DNA of 64,000 bases from Flaccisagitta enflata (lineage: Eukaryota > Chaetognatha > Sagittoidea > Aphragmophora): positions 47,182,001 through 47,246,000 of the forward strand of contig OZ231127.1 of NCBI GenBank assembly GCA_965153355.1, given 5' to 3'. Below, piece by piece: positions 1 to 26,075 of the stretch; position 1 is the stretch's first letter, and each line of letters starts with the position of its first letter. Under the pieces are notes generated by a model. That model did not search any database. It was not told the DNA's origin and worked only from the letters and a program-made list of their open reading frames with translations. Position numbers and translations under genes: made by a program.

Positions 1-1560
<1,560 letters not shown>

Positions 1561-1613
1561 TTGCCACCCTCAAAGATTTTTTTTTTTTTTTTACATGCTA
1601 GCTGAAGATATGC

Positions 1614-1723
1614 ATGCGACAAAGCACCTCTGTAACTGGCTGTGTCCGTCTGTTGGTCTGTCGGTCTGTAACGCATTCGTTCGACGATCCACACGTCGCA
1701 CCTGTTGGCCCACTTGGCCTTGT
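1614..1723 (+). mobile_element. Hairpin-ended dispersed element, GGTGC subfamily
   Basis: GCGACAAAGCACCTCTGTAACTGG-type start, (GTCC/GGTC) tract, CGACGATCCACACGTCGCACC, and GGCCTTGT end. Same structure at 47435-47557 and 50004-50125. Confidence 0.65.
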
Positions 1724-1802
1724 TTTTTTGTCACCTTCCTTCTCATCTACGGTAGGTCATGGCAAACGCACCCCCCTCCCATAAACTATCTTAGGTCAAG
1801 TG

Positions 1803-2185
1803 CAGTAGATCTCGTCTAGACTTGAGATAACGGGGGCAAGCATTATAGAAAAACATATAAAACAACGGGATTGATATTTGAAATATAAACTTATAAAAAA
1901 TAATTTATTGCCCATAATAATCAGTCGCTATGTAAACACATTTCCATGTATTCCCGCAAAAATATTAATATTTTCAGCTATTTTTTAGGAAACATTGCTT
2001 GAAATCAAATTTGTTACAACTTTTTTTTTAACATGATTTATAAAAATATCACTCATTTAGCTATTGCTAGGGGTTATCACATATGGGGAATAAACCATTC
2101 TTTTATTAATTCCAAAAATCAACATAGTTTTATCGTTTTTCCATAATGCTTGTCCCATTATCTCAACTCTAGACGAGATCTACTG
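1803..2185. mobile_element. Fold-back MITE with CAGTAGATCTCGTCTAGA ends
   Basis: The first 18 bases are exactly inverted at the right end, and the homology continues inward (GGCAAGCATTAT.GAAAAAC). TA flanks the right end; the left flank is TG, probably a mutated TA. 383 bp, downstream of the J-domain gene. Confidence 0.75.
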
Positions 2186-2484
2186 TATCAAATTATGTAG
2201 CAAATTTCGGAGAATATTATGCCACTCATGATCTCATCATTGCAAAAGCAGGGGTCCCGAATGCAAATCATGAAACCTAACGTAAGATCATAACCAGTGC
2301 ACAGCATGATTACATGTGGGGGGAAGTGAGAGGGTGCAGCTCTGCAAACTAGCGAGTTAAGTGCACATCTGGTCATCAAATCTGGAGTAGTAAATTAGTA
2401 ACGTAGTATTAAACATGAAGGATCGATGTGTCAACAAATCCCACGTCGTTTATCGAGATAGTGGGTTTGAGAGTGACTTGTTTA
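2186..2484. other. Downstream flank of the J-domain gene
   Basis: No gene or repeat recognised; this holds the gene's 3' UTR if transcription continues. No clear AATAAA within it on the minus strand. Confidence 0.4.
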
Positions 2485-16248
<13,764 letters not shown>

Positions 16249-16427
16249 GATAAAATATAACACCCCTACCACTCCAGTGATGATGGTCACCACGCATCAA
16301 GCAAATCGAGGCACAAAAGTCAATACTTATGGCATGAATATTGGCTACTAAGGGAGGGGAACAGAAGATAAAGAAAATAAATGTAGAAGCAGCTTAAATC
16401 AAACACTTTTTGAGTTCCTTGGTCATA

Positions 16428-17047
16428 CAGTACGATGGGGGCAAAGACGACCTAGACTGGAGGAAAGATTTTAGGTATTTTTATTTCATTTTATTTTAAA
16501 AAAAAATTGAGATTAATCCTGATTAAAAGTTGCTCCATTGCTTAAATATGTTAGCTTTTCTCAATCTTCAGCGTGTGACTGGACTTTTATCAGGACTTCA
16601 TTTTTCAATGCATTAACCTAGCCCATCAGATCAGGCTAAAAAATTATATAATTAAAAAAAAAATCACCTCAATCAGACTATTTTTACAGGTTTTACAGTT
16701 ATTTTTTTAATAGAACAATCATGTAAATTAAAATCTGGGCAAAGCTTAAAACAGGCATAAAACCTGTGAAAATAGTCCCATTAAGCTGTTTATATAAAAA
16801 ATCTGCCCAATCTAATGAGTTAGGTTAGAACATTAAAAAATGATAAAGTCCTGTTAGGTTAGAACATTGAAAAATGATAAAGTCCTGATAAAATCAAGTC
16901 ATAAATTCAAGAATGAGAGAAGCTAATATATTCAAGCAGTAAAGCAACCTTTAATTAGCATAGATCTTGATTTTTTTATACATCAATAAAATTAAGATAA
17001 CTAAAATCTATCCTCCAGTCTAGGTCGACTTTGCTCCTATCGTACTG
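16428..17047. mobile_element. Fold-back MITE with CAGTACGATGGGGGCAAAG ends
   Basis: Right end is the inverted CAGTACGATAGGAGCAAAG; both continue CGACCTAGACTGGAGG. Flanked by TA at 16426-16427 and 17048-17049. It lies 180 bp upstream of the J-domain gene start. Confidence 0.82.
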
Positions 17048-17271
17048 TATCACATGTGACATGTCACATAGGCGCACAACAATGATTGACAGATTAACTA
17101 ATCTAATAGTCACAAGTACACCGACAGGGGGGGATACAGCGAAAAACAAGTAAATGAATAAGCCGGCAACCTCGAGTGTGTCGACATGCATTATATGCAA
17201 ATGTTCTTTGAATCAGATCGTCATCAGAAAGAGTAAATTAATACTTTTTATCATATCTTATTGATCGACAG

Positions 17272-17409
17272 ACCGAATACGGTCGCGTGCACGCTAGCAA
17301 GCGATTTCAACGGATGCTCGATTTGGGACAAGAAATACGCGATAATAACCGCAAATGGCGAAAAAAGGGAGATCAGCTGACCAACCTCAAGATAAACGGA
17401 AAGCAGAGC
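17272..17409 (+). CDS. Small gene exon A
   Basis: Acceptor atcgacag, 46 codons beginning TEYGRVHASKRFQRMLDL and ending INGKQS, donor gtaacg; phase 0 at both ends. Basic, helix-like composition; the opposite strand is open only as a shadow. Confidence 0.55.
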
Positions 17410-17921
17410 GTAACGCATGACTTTCCTTTGAATACACTTTTTATTTTTTATAAGAACGTCATTTTTTTTTCTGAAGCCTTCAAAAGAGATAGATACTAGT
17501 AAATTAACTACAACGTTCTTAATTTTTGAGCCATTTAAAGGCTTGATGTTCTTATAAACTAGGTTCTTATAAAAAATAAAAAGTGTAATGAAAGCCAAAT
17601 TCGTCACTAGTTACCCAAGGGAGGACAAAGACTAATCATTCAGGGTAAGGACGCAAAGCGCGAAAAACAGCGGGAAAAAATTAAGGCCTTGAATTTCAAA
17701 AAGGGTAAGTATAAAAAGATGCCAAGGCCTATAAAAATAATGTAATAATGATAAATAAAATTACTAAAAACTGAAAAAAGGTCATAAAATTATCGTAGTT
17801 CCCCTCAGTGGAGCCTTCCCTCTTCAAGGAGTCCATCACATACGGGTCTGTTGCCATAGAAACTCCAATAGCGTTGAATTGCGGATTCCGAAAGTCGATT
17901 TGGAATATAGGGATTGGCTAA
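17272..17921 (+). CDS. 3' end of an unrecognised small gene, three exons
   Basis: Three plus-strand exons join in phase to 103 codons plus stop. The protein is strongly basic in the middle (EIRDNNRKWRKKGDQLTNLK, then GKDAKREKQREKIKALNFKK) and ends with a less charged tail, ETPIALNCGFRKSIWNIGIG. I do not recognise the family. Upstream exons were not proven. An ATG at 16283 (MVTTHQANRGTK) close to and divergent from the J-domain gene is a candidate first exon, with a weak donor. The last intron and exon are duplicated at 26620-26879. A 151-bp fold-back element sits in its first visible intron. Confidence 0.55.
17435..17585. mobile_element. Fold-back MITE, CACTTTTTATTTTTTATAAG ends
   Basis: Perfect terminal inversion, TA on both sides, within an intron of the small gene. 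Longer relatives at 29848-30273 and 30569-31003. Confidence 0.8.
17644..17704 (+). CDS. Small gene exon B
   Basis: Acceptor cattcag, GKDAKREKQREKIKALNFKK plus one base, donor gtaagt (consensus). The copy at 26630-26670 has indels and stops, which supports this copy as the functional one. Confidence 0.55.
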
Positions 17922-18250
17922 AAAGTTGCTGATCGGTTATGAATGTGTTACTTTTGACTATGCGTCATATCTTAACTTTTATTAGTGTTGATACGTTACA
18001 CTACGGTGACTATGCTGTTTGAGTTGAGGGATACGGTGATAAATAGTTAAATAGTGAGCACTGTTTGCTAGAATCAATAAAGGCTGCCATGTTAATTCTG
18101 CAGAGAATTCAATAAAGCAAATTAGTCGATTCGTAGCTCTCTTACATACATAGTCCTACTGTCTCATCGGCACGATGATATGAGGAAACATGAGGGAGCA
18201 GGTCAGCAAAAGCGTATTACCAGTAAAGGCGGCTCTCGCCGACCGGAAAA
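17662..18250 (+). repeat. Segment duplicated at 26620-26906 plus 29568-29850
   Basis: Near-identical over exon B/C and 300 bp beyond, to AGCAAAAGCGTATTAC. Here uninterrupted; the other copy contains the LINE. Ends near the short repeat CTCGCCGACCGGAAAAA. Confidence 0.85.
17809..17921 (+). CDS. Small gene exon C (terminal)
   Basis: Acceptor cccctcag; the carried G completes a Val codon, then EPSLFKESITYGSVAIE continues to GIG and TAA at 17919-17921. The duplicated copy differs by S-to-P and I-to-K changes but stays open. Confidence 0.55.
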
Positions 18251-18259
18251 AAATCGTAA

Positions 18260-18426
18260 GGGCTGTTGTGTGTGTGTGTGTGTGTGTGCATGTGCGTATG
18301 CATGTGCGTGTCTATGTGCATGTGCATGTGCGTGTGTGCATGTGTGTTGTGTCTGTTTCGCTGTGTCTGTGGCTGTCACTCTCTGTCAGTCTGTCTGTCA
18401 GTCAGTCAGTCAGTCAGTCAGTCAGT

Positions 18427-18490
<64 letters not shown>

Positions 18491-18990
18491 GTCTCTCCAT
18501 CCCCCTCACCCTCCTTCCCTCTCCCTCTTTCTCCGTCCCCCTCTCCCTCTCCCTCTCTCCCCCTCTCCCTCTTCCTCCCTCTCTCTCTCTCCGTCCTCAT
18601 CTCACTTTCTTCCTCCCTCCCTCCCTTTCTTCCTCCCTCCCTCCCTCTCTCCCTCTCTCCCTCCCCCTCTCCGTCCCTCTCTCTCCCTCCTTCTCCCTCC
18701 CCCCCTCTCCCTCCCCCCCTCTCCCTCCCTCCCCCTCTCTCCCTCTCCCTCCCCTTCTCCCTCCCTTCTTTCCTCTTTCCCTCCCTCTTCCTCCCTCCCT
18801 CTCCCTCCCTCCTCCTTCCTCTCCCTCCATCCCTCCCTCCTCTCCTCCTTCGCTCCTCTCCCTCCCTTCCTTCCTCTTTCCCTCCCTCCCTCCCTCTCCC
18901 TCCTTCCCTCTCTCTCCCTCCCTCCCTCCCTCCCCTTCCCTCCCCTCTCCTCCCTCTCCTCCCTCCTTCCTCCCTCTCCCTCTGCTTTTT
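18260..18990 (+). repeat. Compound (TG)n-(TCAG)n-(CT)n-(CCCT)n tract
   Basis: TG/CATG to about 18355, GTCA units 18395-18430, CT to 18485, then 500 bp of CCTCCCTC. All open frames here are artefacts. Confidence 0.95.
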
Positions 18991-19306
18991 TTTGTTGTTA
19001 CTTTGAAAATTGAGATCAATGCAAAATATAGATCTTTGAAAAATGTGCCAAAAATGTGAGAAAATAAAAAAAGATTAAAAAATTCATAGCGCCTAAAGTA
19101 TTGGTCCCACAGTGCCCTGCTTTTTCCAGAAGGTGTAAAAAAGTGCCCTCTTTCACCCTGTACTAATTTCAACCCCAGCCTCGGGCGAGCCTAATCGTGA
19201 CCCAACTTCCTCAAAACATCTCAAGCGAAAATGGAAAAAATTAATTCCTAAGCGAAACTCAAAAAATCGAAAAACGTTTTTCGATTTTTTTCCCAACAAT
19301 ACATAA

Positions 19307-19379
19307 CTGATATAAGTGGGTGACACTGCTCTCACTGTACGTTGTAAAGACGGTCTGATTGATTGTAACAAAACAACGC

Positions 19380-19471
<92 letters not shown>

Positions 19472-19665
19472 AGTCGCGGACTAGCGACTCTATAAGAGGC
19501 TTTGTCCGTCCGTCCGTCCGTCCGTTGGTTGGTCGGTCCGTCACGCTCGAGTCGAAAAGTGGGAAAACACGCATTTCCGCCCCTGCCCACCCGTCCGCGA
19601 CTGGTATTGGCCGTGTATCCGGCCTTGTCTCACTCGCTTTTCGCTTTTTTGGGCAGCAGTAACCA
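19307..19665 (+). repeat. Leader sequence plus (CT)n, paralogous to 30277-30530
   Basis: About 80 bp (CTGCTCTCACTGT..GTTGTAAAGACGGTCTG) precede (CT)n in both copies and CTCACTCGCTTTTCGC follows. This copy carries an extra hairpin-ended element at 19468-19627, so the other is an empty site. Confidence 0.85.
19468..19627 (+). mobile_element. Hairpin-ended dispersed element with an identifiable empty site
   Basis: TAGTCGCGGACTAGCGACT, CTATAAGAGGC, (CCGT)n, GAGTCGAAAAGTG, end GGCCTTG followed by TCTCACTCGC. The empty site near 30492 reads CTTTTCTCACTCGC, so insertion was between Ts with no target duplication. Confidence 0.85.
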
Positions 19666-21236
19666 ACTAAGCTAGCATTACTACTTCCGTTGAGGATCGC
19701 CTTCAGCGGGGCCGATGACCTGGGACTCCGCAAAGGACAGCTTTTAGTTAGCACGCGACTCTACACCTTGATGGGTTGGATGGTCAGTCGTTTTTGGGCA
19801 GCGGCCCCGAAGCGGACGAAGTCCTGAAGAACACAGGGGGACTTTTGTTCGTCAGTTTGTTTGTTTGTTCGTTTGTTTATCTCCCCCCCCCCATTGACCT
19901 TAAATTAGGCCTCACAAGCCTTAAATCAGACCTATCAGGTCTCTCAATCCTCAAAACGGGCCTCTCAGGCCTCAGATCCACCTCCCAGGCCTACTATAAA
20001 CCATCCTCTCAGGCCTTAATTCAGCCCTATCAAGCATCAAATCAGCCCTCTCAGGCATCAACTGTGACCTCTCAGGCCTGAAATCATCCTACTCAGACCT
20101 CAAATCAGCCCTCAAGCATCAAATCTAGCCTCTCAAGCCTTTCAGGCCTCGAATTAGGCCTCGTAGGCCTCAATTTCGCCCTTCCAGACCACAAATTTGT
20201 CCTCTCAGGCCTCATATCTGCCCTCTCAGACCTCAAATATGCCAACTCAGGCTTGAAATCAGCCCTCTCAGCCTTTAGATCAGCCCAGCCATCTTTATCA
20301 CCTTATTAACAAGCATTCATATCACCAAACGCCCTCAATCAGACCTATTCAGTGCCTTATCAACTATCTTAGGCAGGACAAAGGAAAGTCCCCCTGTGTT
20401 CTATAGAACTTTGTCCCCTTTCGGCTGGCTGCCCCGCTTCCCTTCACTCAGATTCACTGTCATGCAAAGCAGAGCAATGGGTATTGCTGACCAAATATTG
20501 CCCTTGGGCGACTGTCTTTTTTTTTTTTGTTTTTTTTTTCCCTATTATTGCTCTTGCCCAACCGTCTGCGACTGTGGTGCCGTGTATCCTGTCTTGATCC
20601 GGTGTCTCCTTCCCCCTCCCTCGAAAGCCTCAAATCAGGTACAGCCCTAAGCGGAGAAACAATGATGGATGACAGATGACAGATGACAGATGGAGTAAAT
20701 GGATGATCTCAAAAGATCTATGCGGTTGATGCTACTTGATGATATGGCCTTGAATCTTGAGACTGAAATATATGCGCGACCTAACCTACGGACGGACGGA
20801 CGTGAGTCGCATGACCTCTTGTAGAGAAACGTGGACGCATCTAAAACTTTTCTTCCGATGAAGTTAGCACCACCTTCAAGTTCTCAGAATATCGATTTAA
20901 TTCCCCCAAAGTGGAGTCTTCTGTATTCATGCTTCAAAAGTCGTCCAAACCGGCCTGATCACTTTCAAATAAAATTCCCGATATATGACGAAATGAAGAA
21001 AACTCGAGTCTGGACGCTTTTTGGTCTATCAGTAGATCCATTTCCCCTGAATCTATATTTTTTAAAGAATAATGGCCCGAGACGATGGAACTTTCCGTCG
21101 TTGGCTTTCATTTTGGATTTTTAGTTGCGGAGACGCCTCTCTATAAGAGACTTTGTCCATCCGTCCGTCCATCCGTTGGTCCGTCATGGTGATCGAGTTT
21201 AAAAGTGGGAAAACGAGCGTTTTCAATGCTTTCTGG
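19652..21236 (+). repeat. 1.6-kb segmental duplication, copy 1 (copy 2 at 35221-37472)
   Basis: Same order of parts: AACCAACTAAGCTAGCATTA, palindromic CAGGCCT element, GCCAAATATTGCCC module, TGATGGATGACAGATG, a CGGACGG end and the AGTTGCGG hairpin. Copy 2 contains an extra 663-bp element. Confidence 0.85.
19790..20425. mobile_element. Palindromic CAGGCCT element
   Basis: Left end GGGCAGCGGCCCCGAAGCGG.., right end inverted (GTTCTATAGAACTTTGTCCCC). Inside are diverged CCTCTCAGGCCTCAAATC units. Confidence 0.7.
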
Positions 21237-21243
21237 GCAGCGG

Positions 21244-22110
21244 CCCCAAACAGCTGGCGGACCTTAAATCCGTTGGAATTAGCGGGGCCCCTCTTGATTT
21301 TGTTGATTTCAACAGCTTTAACAGGATATTTACTATAGTTTATATAGTAAGAAGTATATATTACAATTTTACTCAAAATACGTCATCTTCGATTTTTTTC
21401 ATTTTCAGCCCAATAAGGGCCCTAAGTGAGCCGACTTTGGTGGAACATTAATCTCAAATACTCCCCGCCCCTAAGGAGCCCAAAATTGGGGCAAAAAAAA
21501 TTTACGTTGAATACGTTGATTTTAGCGGGGGCAGGGTCACTTTTTTAAATGACCATGCTAAAACCGCTGATTTTAACGGGTTTAACACCAAAATCCCCTA
21601 TTTTGGCCCTCCACATGCTAATTTGACATCATGAGACCCTCTAAGGTGACAAAAAAGAGCAAGTGAGCACACATGAGCAGGCATGAGCAAGCATGAGCAA
21701 AAATGCTAAATCCGCTGATTTTAACGGGTTTAACATCAAAATCCCCTATTTTGGACCTCCACATGCTTTTTTAACATCATGAGACCCTCTATGGTGACAA
21801 TAAAGAGCAAGTGAGCACACATGTGCAAGCATGAGCAAGAATGCTAAATCCGCTGATTTTAACAAGTTTAACATTAATATTCCCTATTTTGACCCTCCAC
21901 ATGCTTATTTGACATCATGAGACTCTCTATGGTTACAAAAGAGATTAAGTGAGCACACATGAGCAAGCATGAGCAAGAATGCTAAATCTGCTGATTTTAA
22001 CAGGTTTAACATCAAAATCCCTTGTTTGGTCCTCCACATGCTCATTTGACATCAAGAGACCATCTATGGTGACCATAAACAGTAAGTGAGCACCCATGAG
22101 CAAGTAGAAT
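21244..22110 (+). repeat. Left arm of a large inverted repeat, with ~135-bp tandem units
   Basis: Starts CAGCTGGCGGACCTTAAATCC. From 21560 about four tandem units of roughly 135 bp contain CGCTGATTTTAAC and GACATCATGAGACCCTCTA. The arm is inverted at 25490-26075. Confidence 0.85.
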
Positions 22111-22120
22111 AAAGAATAAA

Positions 22121-22304
22121 CAAGGCTGGATACATGGCTACCCTAGTCGCGTGCAGGTGGGCAGGAGCAGTGTTGGAGAAGGTCACTAGGGCATCTGGGT
22201 AGGAGCCGTGTTCTCAAAACCTGAAAAATGCAGAAAAAGTGAAAAGGGGACCAACCGATCAACCGACAAAGCGACGTGTAGAGTCGCGTAGCACGCGACT
22301 AAAA
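22121..22304 (-). mobile_element. Hairpin-ended dispersed element, reverse orientation
   Basis: Starts CAAGGCTGGATACATGGC, contains GGTGGGCAGGAGCAGTG and ACCAACCGATCAACCG, ends AGTCGCGTAGCACGCGACT followed by A's. Confidence 0.8.
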
Positions 22305-22842
22305 AGAGGCATAGTAAATGAGAGAGCATCTATGCCTTCTGACAATTTCTCACTTGAAACAAAGCCTTGGTTTGAGTAGATGGTCCACTACTAAAAAGAT
22401 TTTCATTTTGCCAAGTCTTCATTGCCAAAAAAAAATATGGGTAAAATTCAGGATTCAACGGGCCAAGGAAATACCCTCATAAGATGACATATAAAGTATC
22501 CTTTCTCAATTTCTTTTTTGAGAAAAGTGTCCCTAGGTGGTCAGGGACATCAGGTAGCACTCTGGTAACAACCTACTTTCTTCATTGTCGACATATCATT
22601 AGGATTTAAGACCCAAAAAAGGGCTGATTTGACTAATTTCTATATGTCCTATTTAGGTCTCGCTGACTATCATCACTGTAAAATTAGTGAAAAAACATGA
22701 CGTGATATGAAGAAGTGGGACATTTTCATTGGTCCTGGTTATGGTTTTGAGGACTTAGAATATTTCGTTGATAGGGTCTTGTTCATAATGGAAAAATTTC
22801 AATTTCTCAAATTTTTTAAAAGTACTATTTTTTACATTTTTA

Positions 22843-23765
22843 GATGCGTCCTCGCATCTCTATAAGAGGGTCTGTCCGTCCGTCCGTCGGTCCGTCCGTC
22901 CGTCCGTGTGTCCGTTACGCCTCTTCTTAAATCACATCTATCCATCTCAAATCACCCAACAACCACCCCTGGCCATTTTTAGATGCGTCTCGCATCTCTA
23001 GAAAGGAGTCTGTCCGTCCACAAGTCCACGTCGGTCGATCCGTCCGTCCGTGTGTTAGATCTGTCTCTTCTTAAATCACATCTATCCATCTCCAATCAAG
23101 CACTCTTCCCTATTGCTTTTTAGATCGTCTCGCATCTCCTATAAAGGTCTATCCGTCAAATCAGTCAGTCCGTCCGTCCGTCCGTGTGTCCGTTACGCCT
23201 CTTCTTAAATCACATCTATCCATCTCAAAGTTTTAAGTGTGTTTGGCCCGGCTGGTTGTATTTAAGTCTGGCTCCAAAGCCCTTGTCTGGCTTAAGGCGG
23301 GTTTAAGTCTGGTATGAGTCTGGTATGAGTCTGGCTTGAGTCTGGCTTATGCCTGAGTCTGGTCTGAGTCCGGTTAAAGTCTGGTTAAAGTCTGGTCTAT
23401 GTCTGGTTCATGTCTGATTTATGTCTGGTTTAGGTCTGGTTTGAGTCTGGTTTGAGTCTAGTTTGAGTCTGGTTTGAGTCTGGTTTGAGTCTGGTTTGAG
23501 TCTGGTTTGAGTCTGGTTTGTGTTTGGTTTGAGTCTGGTTTGAGTCTGGTTTGAGTCTGGTTTGAGTCTGGTTTGAGTCTGGTTTGAGTCTGGTTTGAGT
23601 CTGGTTTGAGTCTGGTTTGAGTCTGGTTTGAGTCTGGTTTGAGTATGGTTTGAGTATGGTTTGGGTCTGGTTTAAGTCTGATTTTCGGTAAAAAGATACA
23701 ATAAGGAGTCAGGTCAGTCAATTTTTCTTGTCCTGCACGCGACTTATAGGTGTTGGCCTTGTTTA
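22843..23765 (+). mobile_element. Hairpin-ended element with three tandem ends and a long minisatellite core
   Basis: Three successive ~130-bp copies of the hairpin end (AGATGCG..CGCATCT; 22847, 22980, 23121), each ending AAATCACATCTATCCATCTC. Then 430 bp of TCTGGTTTGAG units and the end CGCGACTTATAGG..GGCCTTGTTT. Same right end as 33324-33868. Confidence 0.75.
23265..23690 (+). repeat. 11-bp minisatellite TCTGGTTTGAG
   Basis: More than 30 units, most regular at 23440-23645. Confidence 0.92.
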
Positions 23766-23963
23766 GTTTTTCTCAGCTCACATCTCAATTTTGAATGCGA
23801 CAACAATACAACTAAATATGGAAAGGGTAAATGATGGAATTCATTGAAAATCCTGAAATTGCACTGTTTGTATCATGTATTTCTTCTTATGAAAACTGAC
23901 AAGTGCCGATACCCTCCTAAGCATGTCTGCCCGCTTCTCTTCTGTCCTTGTTTTGTCTTCCTC

Positions 23964-24390
23964 TTTTTTTCAGGCAGCGGCTTCGAAGGGGACAATGTCC
24001 TGTAGAACACAGGGGACTTTCGTTTGTTCGTTTGCTTGTCCGTTCATCCCTCCAGGCCCTCTCAGGCGTGAAATCTGTCCTTCTAGGGCTAAAATCTGCC
24101 TTCTCAGGCCTGAAATCTGCCCTCTCAGGCCTTGAATCTGCCCTCTCAGACCTGAAATTTAGCCTTTCAGGCCTGAAACCTGTCCTCAGGCCTTGAATCT
24201 GCCTTCTAAGCCCTGAAATCTGCCCTCTCAGTTTCAAGGCCTGAGAGGGCAGATTTCAGGCTTGAGAAGGCCAATTTTATGCCCAAGAGGGCGGATTTCA
24301 TGCCTGAGAGGGTCTGGGGGGGCGGACCGACAGACGGACGAACATACGAAAGTCCCCTGTGTTCTACAGAACTTTGTCCCCTTTGGGGCT
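23964..24390. mobile_element. Palindromic CAGGCCTGA element
   Basis: Ends GGACAATGTCCTGTAGAACA and inverted TTCTACAGAACTTTGTCCCC. Units CAGGCCTGAAATCTGCC reverse orientation near 24235. Confidence 0.8.
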
Positions 24391-24492
24391 GCTGCCCTGC
24401 CTGTCATTCCGATTTACAATCATGCAAAGCAGGGCAATGGGTATCGCTGACCACGTATTGCCCTTGGGCGACCTGTTCTTTTTCTTTTTTTT

Positions 24493-25130
24493 GGGCAGCG
24501 GGCCTGAAGGGGACGAAGTCCTGTAGAACATAGGGGACTTTCGTTCGTTCATTGGTTCATTCGTTCATCCCCTCATGCCCCTTCTTCAGGCCATTCTGGC
24601 CTGAAATCTGTTCGCCCCCGCCTCAAATCCTCCCTGTCAAGCCTGAAATCTGCCCTCTCAGCCTAAAATCTGCCTTCTCAGGCCTGGAAACGTCCCTCTC
24701 TTAGGCCTTTGAATCTGCTCCTCTCATACCTGAAATTTACCCTTTCAGGCCTGAAAACTGTCCTCAGGGCCTTGAATCTGCCCTCCCAGGCCTGAAATCT
24801 ATCCTCCTTAGGCTTTTGGAATCTGCCCTCAGGCCTGGAATGCCAGGCCTGAAACCTGTCCTCTCAGGCCTTGAATCTGCCCTCTCAGATTCAAGGCCTG
24901 AGAGGGCAGGATTTCAGGCCTGAGAGGGTGATTTAGCCTGAGAGGACAGATTTCAGGCCTGAGAGGGTCTGGGGTAGACGGATGGGAAGGACGAAATAAA
25001 CAAAATGAACAACAACAGGAATGAACAAACAAACAAACAAACGAACAAACGAATAAACAAACAAACGAACAAACGGAACAAACCGTAACGAAAGTCCCTG
25101 TGTTCTACAGGTAGTCCTTTAGGGGCTGCT
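24493..25130. mobile_element. Palindromic CAGGCCTGA element
   Basis: Starts GGGCAGCGGGCCTGAAGGGG, ends GGGGCTGCTGCCCTGCC; unit orientation flips near 24890. A run of AACAAACAAACG units at 25000-25080 replaces the usual CCGT tract. Confidence 0.8.
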
Positions 25131-25489
25131 GCCCTGCCTTTCATTCCTGATTTATAATTACAAGGCAGGGCAACGGGTATCGCTGACCATGCATTGCCTC
25201 TTTTAAGTACCTATTTTTTTCTTCTTTTTCCTTTTTTGGGCAGATGACTTCATGCCATCACACAGGTTTTTCCTTCCTTCTTCCTTCTCCATACCTCCAC
25301 CTCTGCATCTGCATGTCTCAGCAGCCCATATCCCAGCCCCTGCGCCCAAATCCTAGTCTTGAGGTCCGAATCCCAGCACCCCCAAGGCCTGAATCATCTC
25401 ATGTTCAAACTCCTATCTTTGAGGCCCGAGAGGGAATGGAGGAGGAGGAGGAGGAGGAGGAGAAAATTTCCTGCAGATTTAGCATGCTT

Positions 25490-26075
25490 GCTCATGCTTG
25501 CTCATGTGTGCTCACTTACTCTTTATTGTCACTATAGATGGTCTCTTGATGTCAAATAAGCATGAGCAGGCCAAAGATAGGGGATTTTAATGTTAAACCT
25601 ACTAAACTCATCGGATTTAGCATTCTTGCTCATGCTTGCTCATGCCTGCTCTGGGTGTGTGCTCACTTGCTCTTTTTTATTGGGCCATAGAGGGTCTCAT
25701 GATGTTTAATTAGCATGTAGCTGGATTGAAGTGAAACCCGTTAAAATCAGCGGTTTTAGCATGTTCATATAAAAAAGTGTCCCTGCCCCCGCTAAAATCA
25801 ACGGATTTAACGTAAATTTTTTTTTGCCCCAATTTTGGGCCCCTTATGGGCGGGGAGTATCTGAGATCAATGTTCCACCAAAGTCGGCTCACTTAGGGCC
25901 CTTAATGGGCAGAAAATGAAAAAAATCGAAGATGACGTATTTTGAGTAAAATTGTAATATATATTTCTTACTATATAAACTGTAGTGAATATCCTGTTGA
26001 AACTGTTGAAATCAACAAAATCAAGAGGGGCCCCGCTAATTCCAACGGATTTAAGGTCCGCCAGCTGCAAGGCTG
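25490..26075 (-). repeat. Right arm of the large inverted repeat (partner 21244-22110)
   Basis: Reverse complement of the left arm, including GGGGCCCCGCTAATTCCAAC and GTCCGCCAGCTG at the outer end. About 3.4 kb of other elements lies between the arms. Confidence 0.85.

Noticed and set aside
17251-17607. Hydrophobic minus-strand frame
   Set aside because: Complement of a basic, in-phase plus-strand exon; it also crosses a fold-back element.
20831-21124. 97-codon frame repeated at 36992-37360
   Set aside because: Both copies lie in the duplicated segment and run into the hairpin-ended element; there is no recognisable motif, and I take it as open by chance.
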